DNA of 64,000 bases from CAILZL01 sp963748005 (GTDB lineage Bacteria; Pseudomonadota; Gammaproteobacteria; Steroidobacterales; Steroidobacteraceae): contig CAVVHH010000003.1 of NCBI GenBank assembly GCA_963748005.1, positions 248,001 to 312,000 of the forward strand, read 5' to 3'. The notes beneath the pieces are model-generated. The model was not told the origin of the DNA. It saw only the letters and a program-made list of their open reading frames with translations, and made no database searches. Shown piece after piece: positions 17,201 through 27,327 of the stretch. Position 1 is the first letter of the stretch, and each line of letters starts with the position of its first letter. Made by a program: the position numbers and the translations under genes.

Positions 17201-17968
17201 GGTCTCGGTGACGTGTACCTGGGTGCGCCGGTGGCCACGCCGCTGGACCCGCGGCACCGATTGGTGACCACCAAGTACAACCCGGCGCGCACCTGGACAC
17301 CGGAGAACGCGGTGGGCATTGGTGGCGCATATCTGTGCGTGTACGGCATGGAAGGGCCAGGCGGTTATCAGTTTGTCGGCCGCACGATCCAGATGTGGAA
17401 TCGCTATCGTCAGACGCAGGACTTCACGGACGGCAGGCAGTGGCTGTTGCGCTTCTTTGATCAGATCCGTTTTTATCCGGTCAGCGCCACCGAGTTGTTG
17501 CAGATGCGCGAGGCCTTTATCGAAGGCCAGTTCAAGTTGCGCGTCGAACCCACGCGACTGCGGCTGCACGACTATCGCGAATTTCTGACGCGCAATCGCG
17601 ATTCCATCAGTTCATTCAAGGCACAGCAGCAGGCCGCCTTCGAAGCCGAGCGCCAACGCTGGGTGCAGTCCGGTCAACTGAATGTCGATGTCGAAGCAAA
17701 CGGCAGTTCAGTTGCAGCGGTGGCCAATGACATTCCCGGGGACTGCATCGGGATTGCTTCGCCGGTGACGGGCAGTGTCTGGCAACTTACCGCCGAAGTG
17801 GGAACCCGACTGTCGGTTGATGATGAGCTGCTGGTGGTGGAAGCCATGAAGATGGAGATTGCCGTGGCGGTAGATGAAGCGTGCGAGCTGGTGGAGTTGC
17901 GGGTTGCCAAGGGCAGGGCGGTGACGGCAGGTGAAATCGTGGCTGTGGTACGGCCTGTTTCTGCTTAA
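14225..17968 (+). CDS. Guanidine (urea) carboxylase, biotin-dependent
   Basis: 1247 residues. Domains in order: biotin carboxylase with ATP-grasp (to ~residue 480; STAGGGGIGMQ and FLEVNTRLQVEHGVTE), carboxyltransferase halves of the KipA/AHS2 type (LQDYPGRVGYWDIGVPPSGPMDHYAF) and KipI/AHS1 type (LLVEYGEQVLDLELRFRVH), and a C-terminal biotin carrier (VVEAMKMEI, biotin on Lys1209). It adds CO2 from bicarbonate, using ATP, to guanidine or urea. The riboswitch in front and the deiminase pair argue for guanidine. Asp736 (AVDFTGD) lies where I recall urea enzymes having Asn, unverified. Two palindromic repeats are inserted in frame (15325-15412 and 16628-16698), adding about 30 and 24 residues absent from typical family members. 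Start chosen at the ATG after GAGGA. Confidence 0.93.
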   Translation: MSAPTLFNKVLIANRGAIACRIIRTLRRMGIRSVAVYSEADKHSLHVLQADEAICIGAAPAAESYLRQDALLAAAKQCGAEAIHPGYGFLSENAGFAEACAAAGIVFIGPTPQQMRDFGLKHTARALAEQARVPLLPGSGLVDDLDHAVAAAQRVGYPLMLKSTAGGGGIGMQLCRSEAELRDAYHSVERLAKNNFSQGGMFLEKYVERARHIEVQIFGDGRGQVVALGERDCSLQRRNQKVVEETPAPGLSDVVRAQLMDNAVRLAQSVSYQSAGTVEFVYDIDSQQFYFLEVNTRLQVEHGVTEQVTGVDLVEWMVRVAAGNPPALSEYRHQPQGHSIQVRLYAEDPARNFRPSSGLLTEVCFPVSPQPNPPPQAGEGKIDVTPPQAGEGREGASHSLRIDSWVRTGTEVSAYYDPMLAKLISHAPTREQALRELQAALAQTQIHGIETNLEYLREVLADPVFARGEQYTRYLGSKAFHSATVEVLQAGTQSCLQDYPGRVGYWDIGVPPSGPMDHYAFRLANRMLGNAEDAAALELTVTGPTLKFNVDVLVALTGAAMRVELDGKPVAFWQPFSVKRGSVLKMRGIQGGGQRSYLAVQGGLDVPLYMGSRATFTLGQFGGHGGRALRVGDVLRIQRTTLSADKCAAVPAALIPQYGSHWRIAVMYGPHGAPDFFTQQDIDTFFSTRWQVHYNSSRTGVRLIGPRPQWARSDGGEAGLHPSNIHDNAYAIGAVDFTGDMPVILGPDGPSLGGFVCPVTIVQAELWKMGQLKPGDTIEFYWIDYERAVRLQQSMEHAIAAVGAVREPPSLDSDSPEGGSRTAPTITPVLLSQPSGDDTLAVCYRQAGDAYLLVEYGEQVLDLELRFRVHVLMQALQQKAVPGVLELTPGIRSLQVHYNSQMISQSELLALLVKLETQLPAVDDVEVDSRIVHLPLSWDDPATQLAIEKYMQSVRADAPWCPSNIEFIRRINGLDSIDDVYRIVFAASYLVMGLGDVYLGAPVATPLDPRHRLVTTKYNPARTWTPENAVGIGGAYLCVYGMEGPGGYQFVGRTIQMWNRYRQTQDFTDGRQWLLRFFDQIRFYPVSATELLQMREAFIEGQFKLRVEPTRLRLHDYREFLTRNRDSISSFKAQQQAAFEAERQRWVQSGQLNVDVEANGSSVAAVANDIPGDCIGIASPVTGSVWQLTAEVGTRLSVDDELLVVEAMKMEIAVAVDEACELVELRVAKGRAVTAGEIVAVVRPVSA
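15325..15412. repeat. GC-rich palindromic repeat inside the carboxylase (family A)
   Basis: Two hairpins with AA loops, CCCTCCCCCGC-AA-GCGGGGGAGGG-type (15340-15363) and CTCCCCCGC-AA-GCGGGGGAG (15378-15397), sit between the codons for LLTEVCFP and LRIDSW, which are adjacent in ordinary biotin carboxylase domains. The insert is translated as a Pro/Gly/Glu-rich loop (PQPNPPPQAGEG, then TPPQAGEG). This is an intergenic-type repeat sitting in frame within a gene. Confidence 0.85.
16628..16698. repeat. 71-base inverted repeat inside the carboxylase (family B, copy 1)
   Basis: Each arm contains the perfect 20-base palindrome GGGCGGTTCGCGAACCGCCC, and GTAGG...CCTAC closes the whole element. It is translated (VGAVREPPSL...EGGSRTAPT) as a linker between the two carboxyltransferase halves. 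A second copy lies after lysS at 42439-42503. Confidence 0.9.
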
Positions 17969-17975
17969 TGAACAA

Positions 17976-18028
17976 GACGCTTCAACTTCGCTCAGCGGCC
18001 GGAAGGTACCCGGCGAAGTCGAAGTGCC
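17976..18028. repeat. Degenerate palindrome between carboxylase and allophanate hydrolase (family C-like)
   Basis: GCTTCAACTTCGCTCAGCGG and CCGGCGAAGTCGAAGTGC face each other. The left arm differs by few bases from the arm of the perfect palindrome after glgP (GCTTCGACTCCGCTCAGCG), so this looks like a decayed member of that family. It lies inside the catabolic operon, 19 bases before the next start. Confidence 0.55.
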
Positions 18029-18046
18029 CGATAACATGGTGCGTAA

Positions 18047-19852
18047 ATGACAACTGACCTGATGTCCTCGCTGGTGATCAGCGAATTGCTCGCCGCCTAT
18101 CGCGCGCAGCGTGTGACGCCTGAGAAGTTTTTCAGATCCTTGCTGGCGCGTATCGATGCGGCGCCCGATTACCATGTGTGGATCACCCGGCTCAGTGCCG
18201 AACAGGTGCTGGCGCATGTTGCCGCACTTGCAGACAAACCACCGTCTTTGCCGCTGTACGGCGTGCCATTCGTTATCAAGGACAATATCGATCTGGCCGG
18301 AACGCCCACCACTGCAGGGTGTCCCGCTTTCAGTTACGCGCCAGATATTTCGGCCACCGCAGTGCAGCGGCTGATCAATGCCGGGGCGATTCCACTGGGT
18401 AAGGCCAATATGGATCAATTTGCTACTGGCCTGGTGGGCGCGCGTTCGCCGCATGGCGCAGGTCGCAACAGTTTCAATCCGGAATACATTTCCGGTGGGT
18501 CGAGTTCGGGATCGGCGCTGGCAGTGGCTCTGGGCTACGCCAGTTTTTCATTGGGAACCGATACTGCCGGCTCCGGGCGCGTGCCAGCCGCATTCAACAA
18601 CATTGTTGGACTCAAACCCAGCTGCGGACGAGTCAGTACTACCGGGCTGGTGCCTGCATGTCGCAGTATCGACTGCATTTCCATTTTTGCACTGACGGCT
18701 GCAGATGCATCGAGTGTACTGCAGGTGGCGCAGGCCTATGACGAGGCCGATCCCTGGTCGCGACCCGTGCAAACTTCGTCGCGCGCCGGTGCATTGCAGG
18801 CTGATCATTTTCGAGTGGGTGTGCCCAAGCCCGAGCAGTTGCAATTCTTCGGCGATGAAGAATACGCACGCCTGTTCGCCGCCGCCAAACTCAACGTTGA
18901 GTCGATCGGTGGGCAGCTGATTGAACTTGATTGTGCACCGTTATTCGAGGCGGCGCGTTTGTTGTACGAAGGCCCGTGGGTGGCGGAACGCTATGCCGCA
19001 ATCCAGACGTTTATCGAACAAACGCCGGAAGCACTGCATCCGGTTACGCGTGAAATCATTATAGGTGCGCGTGGCCGCACGGCAGTTGAGACGTTTCGGG
19101 CGCAGTATCGCCTGCAGACACTGAGGCGTGCTGTAAGGGAAATACTCGCCCAGGCCGATGTGTTCCTGACGCCGACTGCGGGCAGGATCTATCGCATTGC
19201 CGAGGTCGAGGCGGATCCGGTACGTTTGAACTCCAATCTCGGTTACTACACCAACTTCATGAACCTGCTGGATCTGGCGGCCGTGGCTGTGCCGGCTGGT
19301 TTCCGGCAGGATGGCTTGCCGTTTGGTGTGACCCTGTTTGCCGAACGCGATACCGATGATGCCTTGCTGATCCTGGCGGATCGCATGCAACGCGCCAGTG
19401 TCAATACTCTGGGCGCCATGCCGTGGCCGTTGCCCACGCAATCCTTCCAGCATTTGCTGCCGGGGTTCATGCCTATCGCAGTGTGCGGCGCGCATATGCA
19501 CGGCCTGCCATTGAACGCACAGCTCACCAGTCGTGGTGCCTATCTGCTGCAACGCACGCGCACGGCGGCGCAGTATCGCTTCTATGCCTTGTCCGGCGGA
19601 CCACCGCAGCGACCGGGGCTGGTACGCGTCGGGTCCGGAGGCGTGCAGATCGAAGTGGAAGTCTGGGCCATGCCGCACACCCACTGGGGCACCTTCATCA
19701 CGGGCATTCCTGCACCGCTATGTCTGGGACAGGTGCAACTGGAAGCAGGTGAGCAAGTGACTGGGTTCCTGTGCGAGACACACGCGGTTGCTGCGGCACG
19801 CGACATTTCCAGCTTCGGCAGCTGGCGCGCCTACCTGGCCAGTGCACACTAA
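18047..19852 (+). CDS. atzF: Allophanate hydrolase
   Basis: 601 residues. It hydrolyses allophanate to two ammonia and two CO2, the last step of the pathway. The N-terminal amidase-signature domain has the Ser-cisSer-Lys triad: Lys in FVIKDNID, the Ser cluster in SGGSSSGSALAV, and the nucleophile Ser in DTAGSGRVPA. The C-terminal ~130 residues (GAHMHGLPLNAQL onward) form the second domain found in AtzF/DUR1. It is a separate gene rather than fused to the carboxylase as in fungal urea amidolyase. 78 bases after the carboxylase, probably co-transcribed. Confidence 0.95.
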   Translation: MTTDLMSSLVISELLAAYRAQRVTPEKFFRSLLARIDAAPDYHVWITRLSAEQVLAHVAALADKPPSLPLYGVPFVIKDNIDLAGTPTTAGCPAFSYAPDISATAVQRLINAGAIPLGKANMDQFATGLVGARSPHGAGRNSFNPEYISGGSSSGSALAVALGYASFSLGTDTAGSGRVPAAFNNIVGLKPSCGRVSTTGLVPACRSIDCISIFALTAADASSVLQVAQAYDEADPWSRPVQTSSRAGALQADHFRVGVPKPEQLQFFGDEEYARLFAAAKLNVESIGGQLIELDCAPLFEAARLLYEGPWVAERYAAIQTFIEQTPEALHPVTREIIIGARGRTAVETFRAQYRLQTLRRAVREILAQADVFLTPTAGRIYRIAEVEADPVRLNSNLGYYTNFMNLLDLAAVAVPAGFRQDGLPFGVTLFAERDTDDALLILADRMQRASVNTLGAMPWPLPTQSFQHLLPGFMPIAVCGAHMHGLPLNAQLTSRGAYLLQRTRTAAQYRFYALSGGPPQRPGLVRVGSGGVQIEVEVWAMPHTHWGTFITGIPAPLCLGQVQLEAGEQVTGFLCETHAVAAARDISSFGSWRAYLASAH

Positions 19853-20015
19853 GCGTGCGTGACAGGAGGGTGTGGAGCGCTGCTGGTGCATTCGCTGGCC
19901 GAACAGTGGGCGCGCCGGTCAGCGGCTGCAACAAAATGGTGGTACAAGGTGTGTGCACGGAACTTGCAATCAATATCCCAGCCAATGTCGGCTGGATAAA
20001 CAGCAAGAGTCGCCA

Positions 20016-22531
20016 GTGACTGCGCAATCGCAACTCCACATTGAAGATGAACGTACCGCACTGGGCAAGGACGCATTGCAGCGCACGTTCCTGGACAACC
20101 TGTTCTACATCCAGGGCAAGTTTCCGGCGCTGGCTACCAAGACCGACTATTACATGGCGCTGGCGTTCACCATTCGCGATCGCCTGCTGCATCGCTGGAT
20201 CAGCACGGCGGCGGCCTACACCAGTCAGGGCTCGCGCACCGTCTGTTACATGTCGGCCGAGTTCCTGATGGGGCCGCACCTCGGCAACAACCTGGTGAAT
20301 CTGGGTATCTATGAACAAGTCAAGCAGGCGGTCAGCGAACTGGGGTTGAATTTCGATGAACTGCTGGCGCAGGAAGCCGAACCGGGCCTCGGCAATGGCG
20401 GCCTTGGGCGGCTGGCAGCGTGCTTCATCGATTCCCTGGCAACGCTGGAAGTACCGGCGATGGGTTATGGCATTCGCTACGAGTTCGGCATTTTCGAACA
20501 AAGTATTGTCGATGGCTGGCAGGCCGAGAAAACCGACAAGTGGTTGCAGTTCGGCAATCCCTGGGAAATTGTCCGGCCGGAATGGGCGCAGGAAGTGAAA
20601 CTGGGTGGTCACACCGAAGCATACAAGGATGAATACGAGCGCATGCGGGTGCGCTGGGTGCCGGAAAAAACCGTCATCGGCATTCCCTACGACACGCCGA
20701 TTCTGGGTTATCAGAACAACACCGCCAATACCTTGCGCCTGTGGAAATCCGAAGCGCCGGAGTCTTTCGATTTTGCGGTGTTCAATCGCGGCGACTACTA
20801 CGGTGCGGTGAATCAGAAAGTCACTTCGGAAAATATCAGCAAGGTGCTGTACCCGAATGACGAGCAGACGCGCGGCAAGGAGTTGCGTCTGGAGCAGCAG
20901 TATTTCTTTGTGGCCTGTTCGCTGAAAGACATGCTGCGTATCCTGACGGTGCAGAAGATTCCGCTGAGCCGCTTCCACGAAAAGTTCGCGGTGCAGCTGA
21001 ACGACACCCATCCGGCGATTGCCGTTGCGGAACTGATGCGTCTGCTGGTGGATGAATACGTACTGCCCTGGGACGATGCCTGGGAGATCACGCAACGCAC
21101 CTTTGCCTATACCAATCACACCTTGCTACCCGAAGCGCTGGAGCAATGGCCGCTGGGCCTGTTCGGCAGGGTGCTGCCGCGCCATCTGCAGATCATCTAT
21201 GAAATCAATGTGCGGTTTCTGGATGAAGTGCGCATCAAGTTTCTCGGCGATGAAGAGCGCTTGTCGCGCCTGTCGCTGATCAATGAGGGTGGCGAGCGCT
21301 ATGTGCGCATGGCGCATCTGGCGTGTGTGGGCAGTCATGCCATCAATGGCGTGGCGGAACTGCATTCCGAGCTGCTCAAGCAGGATGTGCTGAAAGACTT
21401 TTATGAACTCTGGCCGGAAAAATTCGGCAACAAGACCAACGGCGTGACGCCACGTCGCTGGGTGGTGCTGGCCAACCCAAAGCTCACAACGCTGGTGTCC
21501 GGTGCCATCGGCACCGACTGGATTAAGAATCTTGATCTGTTGAAAAAGCTTGAGCCGCTGGCGGAAGACGCCGCATTCCGCAAATCCTGGTGGGACATCA
21601 AACGCGGCAACAAGGAGCAGTTTGCCAAACTGATTACTCGATCGTACCGGGTGTCATCATCGATCCCGATTCGATGTTCGATGTACAGGTCAAGCGCATT
21701 CACGAATACAAGCGCCAGCATCTCAATGTGCTGCATATCATCGCGCTGTATCGCAAACTGAAGGAGAACACGAATCTGGAGATTCCGCCGCGGACTTTCA
21801 TATTCGGCGGCAAGGCGGCGCCGGGTTATCACCTGGCCAAACTGATGATCAAGCTCATTACGTCGGTGGGTGATGTGGTCAATCGCGACCCCGATATCCG
21901 CGATCAGTTGAAAGTAGTGTTCGTGCCGAACTTCAATGTCACCAACGGCCAGAAGATTTATCCGGCGGCCGATCTGTCGGAGCAGATTTCCACTGCCGGC
22001 AAGGAAGCGTCGGGGACGGGCAACATGAAGTTCTCCATGAATGGCGCCATGACCATCGGTACGCTGGACGGCGCCAACGTGGAAATCCGCGAAGAAGTCG
22101 GCCCGGAAAACTTCTTCATGTTTGGCTTGAGTACCGAAGAGGTCTACGCGCTCAAGGCCAGCGGCTACAGCCCTCAAGAGTATTATCACGCCAATCCGGA
22201 ATTGAAAGATGTCATTGATCTGATTCGCGGCGGCTTTTTCTCGCGCGGCGATACCGAGCTGTTCCGGGGTCTGGTGGATGGCCTGATGTATCACGACCCT
22301 TACCTGTTGTTCGCCGACTTCGCCTCCTATGTTGATGCCCAGCAACAGGTTTCGGCGGCCTATCTCAACAAGGATCACTGGACGCGCATGTCCATCCTAA
22401 ACGCCGCACGCACCGGCAAGTTCTCATCGGATCGTTCCATCCGCGAGTATTGCGCGGATATCTGGAAAGCCAAGTCCGTGCCGATCCAGTTGCTGTCACA
22501 GAATGATGTGAAGGCCGGGTTCATGCAGTAG
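20016..22531 (+). pseudogene. glgP: Glycogen phosphorylase, interrupted by a frameshift
   Basis: Glycogen phosphorylase releases glucose-1-phosphate from glycogen. The reading frame begins at GTG 20016 and codes a normal N-terminal part (YMSAEFLMGPHLGNNL, GLGNGGLGRLAACFIDS) up to NKEQFAKLI at about 21635, then goes out of frame and stops at 21761. The rest (VPGVIIDPDSMFDVQVKRIHEYKRQ to the PLP site GTGNMKFSMNGAMTIGT) is intact one base back, ending at 22531. Together the parts give about 838 residues, the full family length. A single missing base near 21633-21645 explains it; no slippery sequence is obvious. Either a recent null mutation or a sequencing error. No other glycogen gene is nearby. 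Confidence 0.85.
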
Positions 22532-22543
22532 CCAAGGATCGGG

Positions 22544-22607
22544 GACGCTTCGACTCCGCTCAGCGACGGGAGATAATTTTCCGGTCGCTGAGCGGAGTCG
22601 AAGCGTC
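22544..22607. repeat. 24-base perfect inverted repeat after glgP (family C, copy 1)
   Basis: Arms at 22544-22567 and 22584-22607 (GACGCTTCGACTCCGCTCAG... against ...CTGAGCGGAGTCGAAGCGTC) with a 16-base loop. It can act as a transcription terminator for glgP, and it also encodes the last residues of the GIY-YIG protein on the other strand. Confidence 0.9.
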
Positions 22608-22922
22608 TTGTTTTACTTCCGCTTGCTGATGGCTGAAATGGCTGGTGTTGCGGCAGACAGCCAAGTTTGGCAATTGATTGTGCTGTTTCCGAATCAATGC
22701 CAGTTTCTTGCGATGACTCCATCCCTGAATTTGCTTCTCTCGACGAAACACGTCTTCGATACGCTCGCATTCTTCGCAGAACACCAGCTCCACCGGCAAA
22801 CGCTCCCTCGTGTAATTCGCGCCTTGTCCGTTCTGGTGCTCCCAAAGGCGCTTTTCCAGATTCCATGTACTGCCGGTATACAGCGAATGGTCGTTGCAAC
22901 GAAGCATGTAAACGTACAGCAT
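22560..22922 (-). CDS. Small GIY-YIG nuclease-family protein
   Basis: About 120 residues. The GIY-YIG core is at the N-terminus: MLYVYMLRCNDHSLYTGSTWNLEKRLWEHQNG, followed by AKYTR-type (ANYTRERLPVELVFCEECE), with catalytic Arg in EKRL and a Glu further on. Similar to YhbQ/UPF0213 proteins. The tail (about 25 residues) is encoded by the glgP-side palindrome and looks acquired. ATG 22922 was chosen, with GGAAG close upstream; a GTG at 22937 is possible. The gene lies alone between two palindromes of one family (22544-22607 and 22954-23013), antisense to glgP. Confidence 0.85.
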   Translation of the reverse strand: MLYVYMLRCNDHSLYTGSTWNLEKRLWEHQNGQGANYTRERLPVELVFCEECERIEDVFRREKQIQGWSHRKKLALIRKQHNQLPNLAVCRNTSHFSHQQAEVKQDASTPLSDRKIISRR

Positions 22923-22953
22923 AGTCTTCCATGACACCTTTTCAAGAGTTCAG

Positions 22954-23013
22954 ACACCTCGGCTCCGCTCGGTGACCGAATCAGATGCCGGTCACCGAGC
23001 GGAGCCGAGGTGT
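22954..23013. repeat. 25-base perfect inverted repeat near fumarase end (family C, copy 2)
   Basis: Arms at 22954-22978 and 22989-23013 (ACACCTCGGCTCCGCTCGGT... against ...ACCGAGCGGAGCCGAGGTGT) with a 10-base loop, followed on the plus strand by a T-rich tract (TTTTTGAGTTTTT). The core CTCCGCT is shared with the copy after glgP, but the flanking bases of the arm have changed in a compensatory way. It can terminate rightward transcription. Confidence 0.85.
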
Positions 23014-23025
23014 TTTTGAGTTTTT

Positions 23026-24576
23026 CTATTCCACGGTCACCGCAATCCCTGCAATCTTCGCCTTCCACTTGGCCGGGCCGGTGGTGTGCACCGACTCGCC
23101 CTTGGCGTCGACAGCCACGGTGACCGGCATGTCTTTCACTTCGAATTCATACACCGCTTCCATACCCAGTTCCGGGAAGGCCACCACGCGGCTGGACTTG
23201 ATGGCTTTTGACACCAGATAGGCCGAACCGCCCACGGCCATCAGATATGCGGCCTTGTGCTGCCTGATGACTTCAATGGCGTCATCACCGCGCTCGGATT
23301 TACCGATCATGGCGATCAGGCCTGCCTTGCCCAGCATGGTCTCGGTGAACTTGTCCATGCGTGTAGCGGTAGTGGGGCCGGCAGGGCCGACTACTTCATT
23401 GCCCACCGGATCAACCGGGCCGACGTAGTAGATGACGCGGTTAGTGAAATCCAGACCTTCGGGCAAGGGCTTGCCGGCTTCCAGCAGGTCGCAGATGCGC
23501 TTATGCGCAGCATCGCGACCGGTGAGCATCTTGCCGTTGAGCAACAGACGTTCGCCGGGTTTCCACGTGCCCACTTGCTCCTTGGTCAAGGTATTCAGAT
23601 CCACGCGTCGTGCATCGGGTGTGGCCTCATAAGTGAGTTTCGGCCAGACATTCATGTCGGGTGCTTCAAGATGCGCCGGACCCGAACCATCCAGTACGAA
23701 GTGGGCATGACGCGTAGCGGCGCAATTGGGAATGATGGCCACTGGCAGCGACGCTGCATGCGTCGGGTAATCGACGATCTTCACATCCAGCACCGTGGTC
23801 AGTCCGCCGAGACCCTGTGCGCCGACGCCCAGTGAATTGACACGATCCAGGATTTCCAGACGCAGCTTTTCAATATCGTCCTGCGGGCCGCGCGCGCGCA
23901 CTTCGGCGATGTCGATGTGTTGCAGCAGCGACTCCTTGGCCATGACCATGGCCTTTTCCGCGGTACCACCGATGCCGATGCCCAGCACGCCGGGCGGACA
24001 CCAGCCGGCGCCCATCTCCGGAATCATCTCGCAGACAAAATCCACGATGGAGTCGGAGGGGTTGAGCATGCCCAGCTTGGACTTGTTCTCCGAGCCGCCA
24101 CCTTTGGCTGCCACGGAGATCTCCAGTGTGTCGCCTGCGACGAGTTCGGTATGAATCACGGCTGGCGTGTTGTCCCTGGTGTTCTTGCGCCCAAAGGCCG
24201 GTGACGACACGATCGACGCGCGCAGCTTGTTGTCCGGCCAGTTGTAGGCGCGCCGCACGCCTTCGTTGATCATCTCGTCCAGCGTCATGGTGGCATCCGC
24301 CCAGCGCACATTCATACCCACCTTGCAGAACACCGTGACGATGCCGGTGTCCTGACAGATCGGTCGATGCCCTTCGGCGCACATGCGCGAGTTCACCAGA
24401 ATCTGCTTGATGGCATCCTTGGCCGCCGGGCTTTCTTCCTTGTCGTACGCCGCTGCCATCGCCTTGATGAAATCCGGCGAGTGGTAGTAGGAGATGTACT
24501 GCAGCGCGTCGGTCACGCTGTTTATGACATCTGCCTGCTTGATGGGGGAGGCGGGACCGGAAGCGCTGTGGGCCAT
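23026..24576 (-). CDS. Fumarate hydratase, class I (iron-sulfur)
   Basis: About 516 residues, the two-domain class I fumarase that interconverts fumarate and malate with an oxygen-sensitive 4Fe-4S cluster. Cluster ligands are Cys in HRPICQDTG, in GAGWCPPGVLG and in IPNCAATRH. The C-terminal beta domain starts near VDLNTLTKEQ, with VGPAGPTTATRMD as signature. The ATG at 24576 starts MAHSASGPASP; no clear RBS is visible and an upstream TTG would add 11 residues. Monocistronic, ending against a strong palindrome. Confidence 0.95.
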   Translation of the reverse strand: MAHSASGPASPIKQADVINSVTDALQYISYYHSPDFIKAMAAAYDKEESPAAKDAIKQILVNSRMCAEGHRPICQDTGIVTVFCKVGMNVRWADATMTLDEMINEGVRRAYNWPDNKLRASIVSSPAFGRKNTRDNTPAVIHTELVAGDTLEISVAAKGGGSENKSKLGMLNPSDSIVDFVCEMIPEMGAGWCPPGVLGIGIGGTAEKAMVMAKESLLQHIDIAEVRARGPQDDIEKLRLEILDRVNSLGVGAQGLGGLTTVLDVKIVDYPTHAASLPVAIIPNCAATRHAHFVLDGSGPAHLEAPDMNVWPKLTYEATPDARRVDLNTLTKEQVGTWKPGERLLLNGKMLTGRDAAHKRICDLLEAGKPLPEGLDFTNRVIYYVGPVDPVGNEVVGPAGPTTATRMDKFTETMLGKAGLIAMIGKSERGDDAIEVIRQHKAAYLMAVGGSAYLVSKAIKSSRVVAFPELGMEAVYEFEVKDMPVTVAVDAKGESVHTTGPAKWKAKIAGIAVTVE

Positions 24577-24812
24577 GGCGAAATGTGGGCATTTGAGAGG
24601 GGGCGGCAATCTAGCATTCCGGATGCATCAGGGGAATGTGTGACGAGGAGGTTGCTTGTCTGGAACGGGAGCGTTTCATCGTGCGACGCGCTTTAATCCC
24701 CGCACCCGTTCCGGTAGACTGAGCGCCCGTCGTGCAGGGCGGTCGCGTCAGTCGTTTTTCGCTGCCCCTCGCTCACAAATCCAATTCCCACCTCACTCCG
24801 ACGGTGTCGTTA

Positions 24813-26459
<1,647 letters not shown>

Positions 26460-26493
26460 TGCTTGTTCATCATAGAGTTATGGCATCCACGTA

Positions 26494-27327
26494 ATGAAGT
26501 TACTCAATTATGAAGTCGGGCCGGACAAACCGTTTTTCCTGTTTGCCGGTCCCTGTGTGGTTGAGAGCGAGCAGCTGATCATCGATACCGCGGGCACGCT
26601 CAAGGAGCTGACGCAACGATTGCAGATTCCATTCGTGTTCAAGGCTTCCTACGACAAGGCCAATCGCTCCTCGGCGAAAAGCTTTCGTGGTCTGGGGATG
26701 GATGAAGGTCTGCGCATCCTGTCCGAAGTCAAGCGCCAGCTGGGTCTGCCGGTGATCACGGATGTGCACGAAGATTCACCGCTGAATGAAGTCGCTGCGG
26801 TGGTGGATGTGATTCAGACGCCGGCGTTCCTGTGCCGCCAGACCAACTTCATCATCAACTGCGCTTCACAGGGCAGGCCGGTGAACATCAAGAAGGGCCA
26901 GTTCCTGAGCCCCTGGGAAATGCAGAACGTAGTCGACAAGGCGCGTTCCACCGGCAACGAACAAATCATGGTGTGTGAACGCGGCTTCAGTTTCGGCTAC
27001 AACAACCTGGTGTCGGACATGCGCTCGTTGTCAGTGATGCGCGAAACAGGCGCGCCGGTGGTATTCGATGCCACGCATTCCGTGCAGTTGCCGGGTGGCA
27101 AGGGAAATGCATCAGGTGGACAGCGTGAATTCGTACCGGTGCTGGCGCGTGCCGCAGTCGCAGCCGGCGTGTCCGGGCTGTTCATGGAAACCCATCCTGA
27201 TCCCGCCAAGGCATTATCGGATGGACCCAACGCCTGGCCGCTGAAGCTGATGCCGGTATTGCTTGAACGCCTGAAAGAACTTGATGCTGTCGTGAAATCA
27301 AAACCTTACGAGGAAGACTTGTTATGA
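26494..27327 (+). CDS. kdsA: 2-dehydro-3-deoxyphosphooctonate (KDO-8-P) synthase
   Basis: 277 residues. It condenses PEP with arabinose-5-phosphate for lipopolysaccharide core KDO. Family motifs are FLFAGPCVVES, FKASYDKANRSS, FLCRQTNFI and GNASGGQREFV. Asn in KANRSS is the residue typical of the metal-independent type. Its stop overlaps the eno start by four bases. The presence of KDO synthesis confirms a Gram-negative envelope. Confidence 0.97.
   Translation: MKLLNYEVGPDKPFFLFAGPCVVESEQLIIDTAGTLKELTQRLQIPFVFKASYDKANRSSAKSFRGLGMDEGLRILSEVKRQLGLPVITDVHEDSPLNEVAAVVDVIQTPAFLCRQTNFIINCASQGRPVNIKKGQFLSPWEMQNVVDKARSTGNEQIMVCERGFSFGYNNLVSDMRSLSVMRETGAPVVFDATHSVQLPGGKGNASGGQREFVPVLARAAVAAGVSGLFMETHPDPAKALSDGPNAWPLKLMPVLLERLKELDAVVKSKPYEEDLL

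Noticed and set aside
16667..17569. 300-codon open frame antisense to the carboxylase
   Set aside because: Opposite conserved carboxylase domains; no independent support.
19698..21119. 473-codon open frame antisense to allophanate hydrolase and glgP
   Set aside because: Covers two recognisable genes on the other strand and shows only shadow composition.
22375..22932. 185-codon frame opposite the end of glgP and through the GIY-YIG gene
   Set aside because: It overlaps the GIY-YIG coding sequence in another frame and reads through a palindrome.
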